Under the pieces are notes generated by a model. That model was not told where the DNA came from. It searched no databases and saw only the letters and a program-made list of their open reading frames with translations. From contig OZ345372.1 in NCBI GenBank assembly GCA_977006965.1, positions 1,054,001 to 1,118,000 on the forward strand: 64,000 nt of DNA. Direction: 5' to 3'. Both the position numbers and the translations under genes were made by a program. Source of the stretch: Phymatolithon calcareum (Eukaryota; Rhodophyta; Florideophyceae; Hapalidiales). Positions 52,597 to 62,261 of this stretch are shown here, in pieces; position 1 is the stretch's first letter; every line of letters starts with the position of its first letter.

Positions 52597-55500
52597 ATGG
52601 CTGATCTTTTTCTCGGACTTGTCGGCATAGTCGATCCGTTGGCAACGAGATTGTCTGACTTAAAGAAGCGCTGCGAAGACTTCGGATCACTACCCGACAA
52701 CTGGAATTCTTCAATCAAGTCCTTCGAAGACTACAAAACAAGTGTTAATAATATCCGAGCAACTCTTGTGAATGACAAGGAATCTATTGGAGAACGTGCA
52801 GCGAGTACATTTCGCGACATTCTCAAGCCAGTTGAGGAATCCCTGACAACGGCAGGGGCCATGTTGAAGAGTTTGGAGGATGAGTTCACAAGAGAGAACT
52901 CTCCTGCGTCTGCGCGTGGGAGCTGTCATGTGGTCGGTAGCTCTTCGAAAGACGGGCGTCTTTCATTGCGAGGCAGGAATCGAACTGTTGACGATCATGC
53001 AGTGAAGGAGGGCAAGCTATTTGCTAGGGTGAACAAGGTGAAAACAACACTTGAAGAACTTGACGCGATATGGAAGGAGGCTCGATCCACGATGGAACGT
53101 GTATCAATAGCGCTTGTTACCTTGAGAAGTATTGACAGGATTGCATGTGACAAATACGCTGCGCATTTTGATGAGCCCCCGCTTCCAAAGAATTTGGTGC
53201 TAAACTTCAGCGGTGATACCATGGAGGGATTCTTGAAGCGTGCAGTGTTGTCGGACTCTGCAAGTGAAAGGGTGACGGCTGCTGTTAGTGCAAGTGTTGT
53301 TGGGGCGGTGGGAATGGGTGGAGTGGGGAAAACAGTTGCGCTTCAGGGTCTTTGCCATGAATGGGAAGTACAGAAGAAGTACTTGGACGGAGTGTTCTTT
53401 GTCACTCTTGGACAGGACGCTGCTGAAGAGGATGTCATTGAAGGAGTTGCACACTTTGTTGAAAGCTCGGGCGGCAAGTGTCTTGCGAGGGATATCACAA
53501 GTAAGAAATCTGCAGCATCAGCTGCTAAACAGGCGTCTCTGTGGTTCAAAGGTAGATGTGCGCTGTTCGTGTGCGATGATATCTGGTCGTTCGACGGGCA
53601 CCCAGTTGGATATCTAAGTTCGCTTAAGCTGTTGCTTTGTAACTCACGATCAAGTGCGATGGTGATATCGACACGGGAGAAGTCCATCTCGCAACAGTTT
53701 TTCGAGGTGAAGTTCCGTCCGCGCGAAGTTCGTGGGCAGGAAGCGTTGAGGATTCTCACCAAGTATGCTGGGATCGAAAGTGAATATGTTCGCCCATCAA
53801 GCGAGACTTGGACGGCATTTCGAGACATCTTGGATGTGTGCGCTGGACTACCAGTAGCATTAGGTGCTGCTGGGACGGGTCTTCGCAACTTAATGGAAGA
53901 AAACAGCGGCAGCATTGGTCGATCGGCAGTCATCTATGCGGATGAGCTGAAAGAAAACATTGAAAGTGTAGGAGATGAAAGTGTTGATGAGTACCGGGGA
54001 CTGAGAGCTGTGGTTGAGACGAGTTTGAGGCATTGCGAAAAGTGGGCATGTGGCACGGAAGGTCGGAGGAAACTTGGATGCGAATTGAGCGTGAGAGAAA
54101 AGTTTGAAGCGCTGAGTGTTGTACGCAAGCAAGGTTGGATTCCTCGGACATCTCTGAAACGTCTGTGGGAGACTGACGAGCGAGCGACTAAGCAACTTAT
54201 GTCTAAACTTTCAGATATGCACCTAGTTTTTCGGTGCAGGCACGCAACTCCAGGGGGAGAGGTAGACGGACTGGCACTGCATGATCTCGTGCTTGAACAA
54301 GCCAAGAAGATGTCTATTGAAAACAATCGTGTTTCTTTTTGGCATGCACGGTTCCTCGACGGGTACATGCGGAAAGCGGCTGGTAACGTGGTGCAATCGA
54401 ATAAGCGTACTTGTCGGGAGTGGTGGGATTGTGAAAAACTACCGGAGGATGGGTATATTGAAAAGAACCTCGCTCGACACTTGGCAATGAGCGAAGGGTT
54501 TGAGCTGGAAATGTTGCTATCGGATGTACGATGGTCGAGGAGGCGAATGAAGTTTGGAGGAATAGTTGCCCTGCGGGACGATTTTCAGGAATTACTGCAT
54601 GGTAGCAGGAGAGCTATTGAGGCTGACGCAGTTCTGAAAGCCCTCGAAGAAAGCTGGGTGAACATCAACAAGAGTATACACGCAACTCCGTTTGAAATGT
54701 ACGGTCGCTTGCAATCGCGGTGCCCATCGTCAGAGTTTGTGCAGCGCTTCCTGTCGAGTGTGTCGATGCATATTTCGAAGCCTCACTTTGTGCCGAAACA
54801 CGAGCTGCGATGGAGGGCGGACGCCGGACAACTGTTCCGTATCGACTTTGAGGAGGAGGTTACAGCCCTGTGTTTCAGCGAAGAACGAAATGTAATTGCA
54901 GTCGTGCAAGGACAAGAAATCCATGTTTTCGATTTGCAAGCGATGTGTACTGTGCAGACACTGAAGGGTCATGACGATAGGATCACCAGTGTTGCAATGA
55001 ATGCAGATGGAAGTCGAATTGTATCGGGATCTTGGGACAACACTCTTCGTGTGTGGGACGGGAAGAGCGGAGAATGCGTGCTGGGACCACTCCGTGGACA
55101 CGAGAAACGTGTACGGTCCGTTGCAATGAGCGTTGACGGAAGTCGAATTGCTTCGGGATCTTGGGACAAGACTGTTCGTGTGTGGGACGGGCAGAGCGGA
55201 GAATGCATTCTGGGACCACTCGTTGGACACGAGGATTATGTGTGGTGCGTTGCAATGAGCGATGACGGAAGTCGAATTGTTTCGGGCTCTCGTGACAAAA
55301 CTGTTCGTGTGTGGAATGGGCAGAGCGGAGAATGCATTCTGGGACCACTCGTTGGACACGAGAATGATGTACGGTGCGTTGCAATAAGCGGTGACGGAAT
55401 TCGAGTTGTTTCGGGATCTTGGGACAAGACTCTTCGTGTGTGGGACGGGCAGAGCGGAGAATGCGTTCTGGGACCACTCCGCGGACACGATAGTTATGTG

Positions 55501-57480
55501 CGATGCGTTACAATGAGCGGTGACGGAAGTCGAATCGTTTCGGGATCTGGTGACCAAACTGTTCGTGTGTGGAATGGGCAGAGCGGAGAATGCGTTCTGG
55601 GACCACTCCGTGGACACAAGGATTATGTTCGGTGTGTTGCAATGAGCGGTGACGGAAGTCGAATTATTTCGGGATCTGGTGACCAAACTGTTCGTGTATG
55701 GAAAGGGCAGAGCGGAGAATGCGTTCTGGGACCACTCCGTGAACTCAAGGGTTATGTGGTGTGCGTTGCAATGAGCGGTGACGGAAGTCGAATTGTTTCA
55801 GGATCTGATGACAAAACTGTTCGTGTATGGAATGGGCAGAGCGGAGAATGCGTTCTGGGACCACTCCGTGGACACGAGGGTGCTGTGGTGTGTGTTGCAA
55901 TGAGCGGTGACGGAAGTCGAATTGTTTCGGGATCTCGTGACAAAACTGTTCGTGTGTGGAATGGGCAGAGCGGAGAATGCGTTCTGGGACCACTCCGTGG
56001 GCACGAGCGTGATGTGTTGTGCGTTGCAATGAGCGGTGACGGAAGTCGAATTATTTCGGGATCTTCGGACAAAACTGTTCGTGTATGGGACGGGCAGAGC
56101 GGAGAATGCGTTCTGGAACCACTCCGTGGACACGAGGGTGGTGTGTTGTGCGTTGCAATGAGCGGTGACGGAAGTCGAATCGTTTCGGGATCTGATAACA
56201 ACACTGTTCGTGTATGGAATGGGCAGAGCGGAGAATGCGTTCTGGGACCAATCTATGGACACGAGGATTATATGCTGCCGGTTGCAATGAGCGGTGACGG
56301 AAGTCGAATTGTTTCAGGATCTCGTGACAAAACTGTTCGTGTGTGGAATGGGCAGAGCGGAGAATGCATTTTGGGACCACTCCATGGACACGAGGGTGCT
56401 GTGGTGTGTGTTGCAATGAGCGGTGACGGAAGTCGAATTGTTTCGGGCTCTCGCGACAAAACTGTTTATGTATGGAATGGGCAGAGCGGAGAATGCATTT
56501 TGGGACCACTCCGTGGACATGAGGATTATGTGCGGTGCGTTGCAATGAGCGGTGACGGAAGTCGAATTGTTTCAGGATCTGATGATACAACTGTTCGTGT
56601 ATGGGATGGGCAGAGCGGAGAATGCGTTCTGGGACCACTCCGTGGACACAAGAATCGTGTGTGGTGCGTTGCAATGAGCGGTGACGGAAGTCGAATTGTT
56701 TCAGGATCTCGTGACAAAACTGTTCGTGTATGGGATGGGCAGAGCGGAGAATGCATTTTGGGACCACTCCGTGGACACGAGCATTATGTGTGGTGCGTTG
56801 CAATGAGCGGTGACGGAAGTCGAATCGTTTCGGGATCTTGGGACAAGACTCTTCGTGTGTGGGACGGACAGAGCGGAGAATGCGTTCTGGGACCACTTGT
56901 TGGACACGAGCGTTATGTGCGGTGTGTTGCAATGAGCGTTGACGGAAGTCGAATCGTTTCGGGATCTTGGGACAAATCTGTTCGTGTGTGGGACGGGCAG
57001 AGCGGAGAATGTGTTTTGGGACCGCTCCGTGGACACTGGAGCTATGTACGGTGTGTTGCAATGAGCGGTGACGGAAGTCGAATCGTTTCGGGATCTGATG
57101 ACAAAACTGTTCGTGTGTGGGATGGGCAGAGCGGGGAATGCGTGCAGGATGGGATCTCAGAGCTTGGCAATTACAGGGGTGTACATTACGCAGGAAGGAT
57201 CAGAAGCCTTGAATTCGATGCTGGCACTGATTTGTGTGTTGTACATACGTCAGGTGAGGTTTTTCTTTTGGACATCAGCACTGGAACCAAGATGCAACGA
57301 CCTGGATGTATCATGCACGAAAGCAACGGCAGGATATACGCAACAGGGCAGAACGCGAAGACCGTTCAAGTCGCCACTATGCCATTTGAATGTTTGTCAT
57401 TTTGCTATAAGAAGCTGCATTCCATAGCTGTAGCTCGTCTAGGAGATGGTCAAGTTGTCATAGGAGAGCTCTTACTGTAG
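52597..57480 (+). CDS. NLR-C: intact NB-ARC / WD40 receptor, 17 WD40 repeats, 1627 residues
   Basis: The only intact paralog. Residues 1-190 are helical, opening with hydrophobic MADLFLGLVGIVDPLATRL, comparable in style (not proven homology) to HeLo/RPW8-type four-helix domains. NB-ARC: P-loop GMGGVGKT at 239-246 (Lys245), Walker B LFVCDDIW with Asp327-Asp328, VISTRE, CAGLPVALG with GLPV at 417-420, and LALHDLV with His562-Asp563 as the MHD element. A helical linker and one divergent WD unit (FRIDFEEEVTALCFSEERNV) precede 17 repeats at about 788-1515; a WD-like tail ends in GELLL. Proteins of this class are cytosolic sensors that oligomerise on ligand recognition. Repeat positions after GHE, after Val and after SGS vary most. 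No intron is apparent. The conserved upstream block of about 320 bp is shared by all copies. Confidence 0.95.
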   Translation: MADLFLGLVGIVDPLATRLSDLKKRCEDFGSLPDNWNSSIKSFEDYKTSVNNIRATLVNDKESIGERAASTFRDILKPVEESLTTAGAMLKSLEDEFTRENSPASARGSCHVVGSSSKDGRLSLRGRNRTVDDHAVKEGKLFARVNKVKTTLEELDAIWKEARSTMERVSIALVTLRSIDRIACDKYAAHFDEPPLPKNLVLNFSGDTMEGFLKRAVLSDSASERVTAAVSASVVGAVGMGGVGKTVALQGLCHEWEVQKKYLDGVFFVTLGQDAAEEDVIEGVAHFVESSGGKCLARDITSKKSAASAAKQASLWFKGRCALFVCDDIWSFDGHPVGYLSSLKLLLCNSRSSAMVISTREKSISQQFFEVKFRPREVRGQEALRILTKYAGIESEYVRPSSETWTAFRDILDVCAGLPVALGAAGTGLRNLMEENSGSIGRSAVIYADELKENIESVGDESVDEYRGLRAVVETSLRHCEKWACGTEGRRKLGCELSVREKFEALSVVRKQGWIPRTSLKRLWETDERATKQLMSKLSDMHLVFRCRHATPGGEVDGLALHDLVLEQAKKMSIENNRVSFWHARFLDGYMRKAAGNVVQSNKRTCREWWDCEKLPEDGYIEKNLARHLAMSEGFELEMLLSDVRWSRRRMKFGGIVALRDDFQELLHGSRRAIEADAVLKALEESWVNINKSIHATPFEMYGRLQSRCPSSEFVQRFLSSVSMHISKPHFVPKHELRWRADAGQLFRIDFEEEVTALCFSEERNVIAVVQGQEIHVFDLQAMCTVQTLKGHDDRITSVAMNADGSRIVSGSWDNTLRVWDGKSGECVLGPLRGHEKRVRSVAMSVDGSRIASGSWDKTVRVWDGQSGECILGPLVGHEDYVWCVAMSDDGSRIVSGSRDKTVRVWNGQSGECILGPLVGHENDVRCVAISGDGIRVVSGSWDKTLRVWDGQSGECVLGPLRGHDSYVRCVTMSGDGSRIVSGSGDQTVRVWNGQSGECVLGPLRGHKDYVRCVAMSGDGSRIISGSGDQTVRVWKGQSGECVLGPLRELKGYVVCVAMSGDGSRIVSGSDDKTVRVWNGQSGECVLGPLRGHEGAVVCVAMSGDGSRIVSGSRDKTVRVWNGQSGECVLGPLRGHERDVLCVAMSGDGSRIISGSSDKTVRVWDGQSGECVLEPLRGHEGGVLCVAMSGDGSRIVSGSDNNTVRVWNGQSGECVLGPIYGHEDYMLPVAMSGDGSRIVSGSRDKTVRVWNGQSGECILGPLHGHEGAVVCVAMSGDGSRIVSGSRDKTVYVWNGQSGECILGPLRGHEDYVRCVAMSGDGSRIVSGSDDTTVRVWDGQSGECVLGPLRGHKNRVWCVAMSGDGSRIVSGSRDKTVRVWDGQSGECILGPLRGHEHYVWCVAMSGDGSRIVSGSWDKTLRVWDGQSGECVLGPLVGHERYVRCVAMSVDGSRIVSGSWDKSVRVWDGQSGECVLGPLRGHWSYVRCVAMSGDGSRIVSGSDDKTVRVWDGQSGECVQDGISELGNYRGVHYAGRIRSLEFDAGTDLCVVHTSGEVFLLDISTGTKMQRPGCIMHESNGRIYATGQNAKTVQVATMPFECLSFCYKKLHSIAVARLGDGQVVIGELLL
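54958..57140 (+). repeat. WD40 minisatellite C: 17 units of 129 bp
   Basis: Seventeen 43-codon units. Within this array RIVSGS (14 of 17), GECVL and VWNG are common, whereas arrays A and B have RIISGS, GECIL and VWDG, so the units have been homogenised locally. Confidence 0.95.
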
Positions 57481-58565
57481 AGCAGGAGAAAGATAAATTT
57501 ACCATGGGCATATGCAGTGGGTTCTCAGAATTTATGTCGTATTTTGTCAATATACCGTCTGCTAGCGTGAAGTACTGAGATTTGATGATACACTTAGGCG
57601 CGAATTGAGTGTTCTCGGCAGATAGTACAAGGCAATGCATCGCGAGCATAACTTGCCCACGTCTTTTCTCCAGCTTCTGCCAATGATCACGACATACCAA
57701 GTAGCGCGTGCATGCGTATCACCGGAGTTGCCAACGGTGCCGGCGAATGCGCCTGCATCCCGTGGCTCTACACTCCGTCCTCGTAGGACTGGGAATCTCC
57801 GGTCCGCAGTACTTTAGCACGCGTCACCAATGTCAGGTTCGCCGTGGTCGATGAATTCGCTCCCTACAAGAGTAATTTCCTCTTCTTTCTTATATTGCAA
57901 TTTTCACGCTCCATGATGCCCTCCTTTGTGTTCAACTACAGTACTGACTAATCCATATATTGTTCCGTTTGAGCCATTTTGTTTACTGGAAATATATCAT
58001 TTTCAGGCAGCTCGCGTAACGATCGCCCCGTCTCGTTCTCGGGCACAAGTGTGCAAGATGGACAGGGAATATTTCAAAGATATCACTGTAGATCAGGACC
58101 CGACTTCAACATGATAGAGAGGGGACCGATCGTCAAGATGTATTGGGAACAGGGGATAACATCGATTGCAAAACCATTCCACCACGCAAGGTACTCGGAG
58201 AAAAATAGGATACAAACGCCGTTGAGATCAGCGACAGCATCAGTAGCAAGAGCCAATCTCTCACATCCCACATATCAACGATCCGGTATAGTGGGAAGAA
58301 CTATTCCGTTATTAAGTCAGTTCGATTGGTCACGTTGAACACGCGGGTCGTCTACTGTTCATCCTTAGTGTCTGCTTACCCATTGGGCAATTTTTCCTGA
58401 TAATACAAAGAAGAAGATAGATTTGGGGTGAGGATCATGGTGCCACGCAAGCCGTTTGTGAGCGCGATGTAAATCACCCAATGTTGTGGGCGGCCAGAGG
58501 AAATGTCGCCTCGAAAAACATGGATTTTACTTTCAACCCTAGCTGAAAAGCTATTAACCTAAGCC
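57481..58565. other. NLR-C downstream segment
   Basis: Homologous to the intervals after NLR-A and NLR-B, with more substitutions and small deletions. The minus-strand Cys-containing frame is not preserved here. No gene called. Confidence 0.4.
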
Positions 58566-58604
58566 ATGTGCATAGCTGAATTTGAAAATCATCGCAAGTC
58601 GCCA
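58566..58604 (+). pseudogene. CRAL-TRIO gene start, copy C, cut at the array's right border
   Basis: MCIAEFENHRKSP is read from the ATG at 58566; homology to copies A and B stops at GTCGCCA (58604). Everything after it is unrelated, so this marks the right breakpoint of the tandem array. Confidence 0.8.
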
Positions 58605-59581
58605 AGCCAAGGTCGCCGCCCTTGAGACGAGCGCAGGAGGAAGGTAAACGTTAACGCGATTGTCTCCGTGCTGGCTTGCACGACGAAAGTTGCGAACAAG
58701 AAGGGTGGGAAGAACACCGAATTCGCGTAGTCGAAGGGACGTGCGAAGTTGAGCGTGCGGCGATCGGAGCATTCGAGCCGAAATTCGAAGAACTCCCCAC
58801 CTTCCTTTACTCGAGGAAGGAACTAATTACCTTATATACTACAACCTACTCAAAAGACAGCGATGCAGCGCATAGACACACGAGAGACACGTGCCCGTAT
58901 GGCCCAACAAATCACCTACTACGAGCAGCATGACTATCGCGATCCAAGTTGTGCGGCGTACCGTCGCGAGAGGAAAGAGCGACCGCGTTGGGACAGCGAC
59001 ATAACAGCGGACGCGACACTAATAACTATTATCGAATGTACCGTTAACAGTAGATACTGAGAGTCTACTGTACTGGATCTGAGATCAAGCAAATGGATGA
59101 GCGTCGACTGGTCTGCCGGGTACTGCTGCAATGCGTCAGACCAGCGCCAAAATAAAATCTTTGAAGACGTACCACGCCTAGACGTGCAAGCCGCAGTCCA
59201 AGTCGCTAACGATAGAATGGAGTGGCAGAAACTTAGACCCTTGAAACGCTGCTAGCCCCATTATGGGAACAGGCAAAGGGAATGAATGAATGAACGATGT
59301 CAAGCCCCCCTACGTTCTGCAACTTCAACCCACCGTTTAGGTACAGTATAAGAAAACTGTACAAATGGAAACACGTGTGCGCAGAAATGTGACATTATAT
59401 TGGACTTTCAACAACGAACAAAGGCTCAAAGTCCAAAACAATCACATTCTGCGCCACGCTCATAACCAGTAGTTTCTCTGAGTGAAACATTGCTACAATG
59501 TACTTTAACAGGGTTTCATGCAGAGGAAAGATAGTGCTGGCAGCACGCATAATGACTTCTTTTATTGCATGCCTAGAAATA
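58605..59581. other. Interval without a supported gene
   Basis: Short frames only. The plus frame 58863-59060 is Arg/Asp-rich (ETRARMAQQITYYEQHDYRD) and could be a retroelement scrap, but has no diagnostic motif. Confidence 0.35.
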
Positions 59582-59641
59582 TACAGGAAAACCAACTGGC
59601 AAATTACATTGCTATGTAATTTGCCAGTTGATTTTCCTGTA
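59582..59641. mobile_element. 56-bp TA-flanked hairpin
   Basis: CAGGAAAACCAACTGGCAAA opens the left arm. The right arm is its complement with one mismatch over 26 bp, and the loop is 4 nt (TGCT). TA lies directly outside both arms. Similar in form to 26043-26102. Confidence 0.55.
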
Positions 59642-59699
59642 CATAGCAGGGTTTAATAAACTTTATTGGGCTTGTGAATCACAGATGTGAAAAAACATG

Positions 59700-60164
59700 C
59701 TACTGTGGTGCGCAACACATACAGCACGAAAAGCACTGCTTAATAGAAGTAAGCATCTTCTGCATTCCCCGCTTGCATGATTTTCGCAGCTTCCTCAAAC
59801 GAGCCCGAATTCGTTTAGGGGTCCTTGAGACCCTGGTCTTCTCATCTGCACGTTCACGTGTCTTCGAAGTCCTGGACTTCTCATCTGAACAACTCCTACG
59901 GGCGTCCGCTTTAACTATGCGACCTATGTCCCTTACCATGCGACAAAACCTTGCAATCTCAGCAGCTTCTCTGTACGCTCTTACGTACGAAGCGTAGCCT
60001 ATGTGCTCTTCAAGAAGCGAAAGAGCTCCCAAAAAGCGATACCTGCGTGTAGTAGTGTCAATAGCTTGGTCGCCGTTGTCGTATTGCTCACGTAGAAGCA
60101 GTTTTCCCCTGTACACGGCTGCAAAAGCAAGCGCATCATGTGTCGTTGACAGGGGGAGATCCAT
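59700..60164 (-). CDS. Hypothetical basic protein with Cys-rich C-terminal tail
   Basis: 154 residues from an ATG at 60164. The first 90 residues look folded and helical (RYRFLGALSLLEEHIGYASY, AEIARFCRMVRDIGRIVKAD). The next 50 are strongly basic (RIRARLRKLRKSCKRGMQK). The end is CFSCCMCCAPQ, a Cys cluster of the type that is often palmitoylated to tether proteins to membranes. No family is recognised. Membrane association is inferred from the basic stretch plus Cys tail. Confidence 0.45.
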   Translation of the reverse strand: MDLPLSTTHDALAFAAVYRGKLLLREQYDNGDQAIDTTTRRYRFLGALSLLEEHIGYASYVRAYREAAEIARFCRMVRDIGRIVKADARRSCSDEKSRTSKTRERADEKTRVSRTPKRIRARLRKLRKSCKRGMQKMLTSIKQCFSCCMCCAPQ

Positions 60165-61505
60165 TGTGGGATGAGTGGGGTAGGTGAAGGCTGTGGGAAC
60201 TTCTCTACGACGTCTTGCTCAAGCGGTTTAAGTAGGCTCGAGGATTGAGCCCACATTCCGAGATTGGGTGAGTTTATTACTTGTCTTACCAACGTCGAAG
60301 GAAAAACATACCAATATCCGATTTCACGTAGTCTCTCTGGAACATTACACGAGCAAGCGACCCGCAATTCGCGACCAGTTGCTCAGTTTATTGCGCATTG
60401 GAAGAACAGATGCCGAAAAGAGCTACACGTCGGAATTGCACTCTGCAGGGAGCCTGGATTGAATTTACACTCCATAGTTTTCATGTCAAGTGTTCACTGT
60501 TGCGCGAGAGCAGTAGAGCGGCAAATCGATCGACCAGGACAAGAAAACCAACAATTGCATAGTAGACATTCATCTAGAATCTGGGACCGGGCAGCTGATT
60601 GAAGCGTCTGGATGTCAGCTTCGTGTTGTGAAATTTGCATGCTCGCGTGCCATGGCAAAGTCGCTTACTGTGCTTGGAGATCGCCTTGGCTGCTTGGAAA
60701 TGACCTATAACTCGACAGAAATAAAATGAAATTCAAAGAAATGGATGTCGAATCGGAATTAGTTGATGATGAGGAAGCTGACATTCGGAAGGTGGCCAAG
60801 TGCTGTTCAGCATTCGAAGCATTTAAACTGGGACGACTTTCTGTAACACCGAATTCTCTCTTCTCGTTCTTTCTTTCAAACCGAAACTACGAATTGTAGC
60901 CATTGACTTTGAAGACTTCTTGTCAAATGGAGCAAATCTTACACTTGGCCTTCTTGCACGCGTATCGAGTAACGTGGAGGTAATTACCATCGACGTATAC
61001 TCTTGAAGAAGGGTCTTTTCAGAAATTTGCACATGTCAATAAGAAGTTGTGGAGAGTGCATATTTATGTGCACAGTAGGCAATACGATCCCTTCTTTGAA
61101 AATGCTGCAAGAAGCATAGTGAACTCCTCTTCTCCAAGATATTATTATCAGGACCTCCGCGATGATCACAAAATCGGAAATGATCGACGAACCATGCTTG
61201 AGTGTTGCGACAGGAATGTGGATATCGCTAGCGGAGGGACTCAATACAACTCTTGACGAAGGAAGCGTAGTTAAATCTGAGCCGAGCCTTACGGGAGTTT
61301 GTAGGCCAAGTGCCTTCTTCGTTTACTACAATGCATCCCTCAATTAGAAAAAAATTTAGAACCGCATGTGAAGTATGGTCTTTATCAGGATTCCTGTGGA
61401 GCTACATCAGATGCCAATACATTGAGTCATGACAACGCTCGATCTCCAGATTTCAATTTGTCCTGTCCTACATGCACCAGGAAAAGAGCGTAGGCCCAAA
61501 CATCT
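60165..61505. other. Interval without a supported gene
   Basis: Short overlapping frames on both strands. Minus 61244-60984 contains a hydrophobic stretch (SDFVIIAEVLIIIS) but no supporting context. Nothing further is called. Confidence 0.35.
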
Positions 61506-62084
61506 TCACGAGTGCGTGACACGGGTGCCAAGAGCTTTGACTAACGCTTTTAGGAAAGCGGGATGTGCTGGCCACGCGGGCGCAGTGATAAGGTGTCCGT
61601 CGACATGGACACCATCCACCGGGATTTCCTTATAGATTCCGCCAGCGAGAGTGACCTCCGGGCCGCAAGCGGGATACGCTGTGCATTCGCGACCTTTGAG
61701 AACACCGGCCGCGGCTAGGAGCTGAAGCCCATGACAAATAGCCGCGATGGGCTTTTTAGCCTCTTCAAACGATTGCACGATTTCAATTACGGCAGGGTTA
61801 AGGCGTAGATACTCGGGCGAGCGACCGCCGGGAACGAAAAGGCCATCATACTTGGCCGGGTCGACATCATCAAAGGAGGCGTTTAGAGTGAAGTTGTGAC
61901 CCGGCTTCTCGGAATAAGTTTGGTCGCCCTCAAAGTCGTGCACAGCTGTTCGAATGCTATCGCCCTTTTCCTTGTCTGGACAAACGGCGTGAACAACGTA
62001 TCCGAACGCAATCAAAGCTTGAAAGGGAACCATGATTTCATAGTCCTCCACATAGTCTCCGGCGAGAATGAGGATGCGCTTCAT
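61506..62084 (-). CDS. DJ-1/PfpI-family protein
   Basis: 192 residues, a single domain of the class I glutamine-amidotransferase-like fold. [20 protein letters not shown] holds the conserved Glu16. The nucleophile elbow is [10 protein letters not shown] with Cys117 followed by His118. [20 protein letters not shown] and [19 protein letters not shown] are typical of the plant DJ-1 (DJ1D-type) branch, whose members have two such domains; here there is one. Family activities include glyoxalase/deglycase and stress protection; which applies here is not decidable. It is co-directional with the upstream protease gene, 177 bp away. The ATG at 62084 gives the full fold. Confidence 0.93.
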   Translation of the reverse strand: MKRILILAGDYVEDYEIMVPFQALIAFGYVVHAVCPDKEKGDSIRTAVHDFEGDQTYSEKPGHNFTLNASFDDVDPAKYDGLFVPGGRSPEYLRLNPAVIEIVQSFEEAKKPIAAICHGLQLLAAAGVLKGRECTAYPACGPEVTLAGGIYKEIPVDGVHVDGHLITAPAWPAHPAFLKALVKALGTRVTHS

Positions 62085-62261
62085 TTTTGCGATCCGGTCG
62101 GATGATCGGCCTCTCCGTCTGGGAGATTGTCAAGGTGGACCTACTGTATTTCCAAAAGGCCTTGAATATAAGTTAAGATTGCAAAATCTGGTTAAAAATT
62201 TTATGATTCAGTTTCAAATTGAGCATTCCCCGTATCTATTCCCTCTCATCAAACAGCTTTG

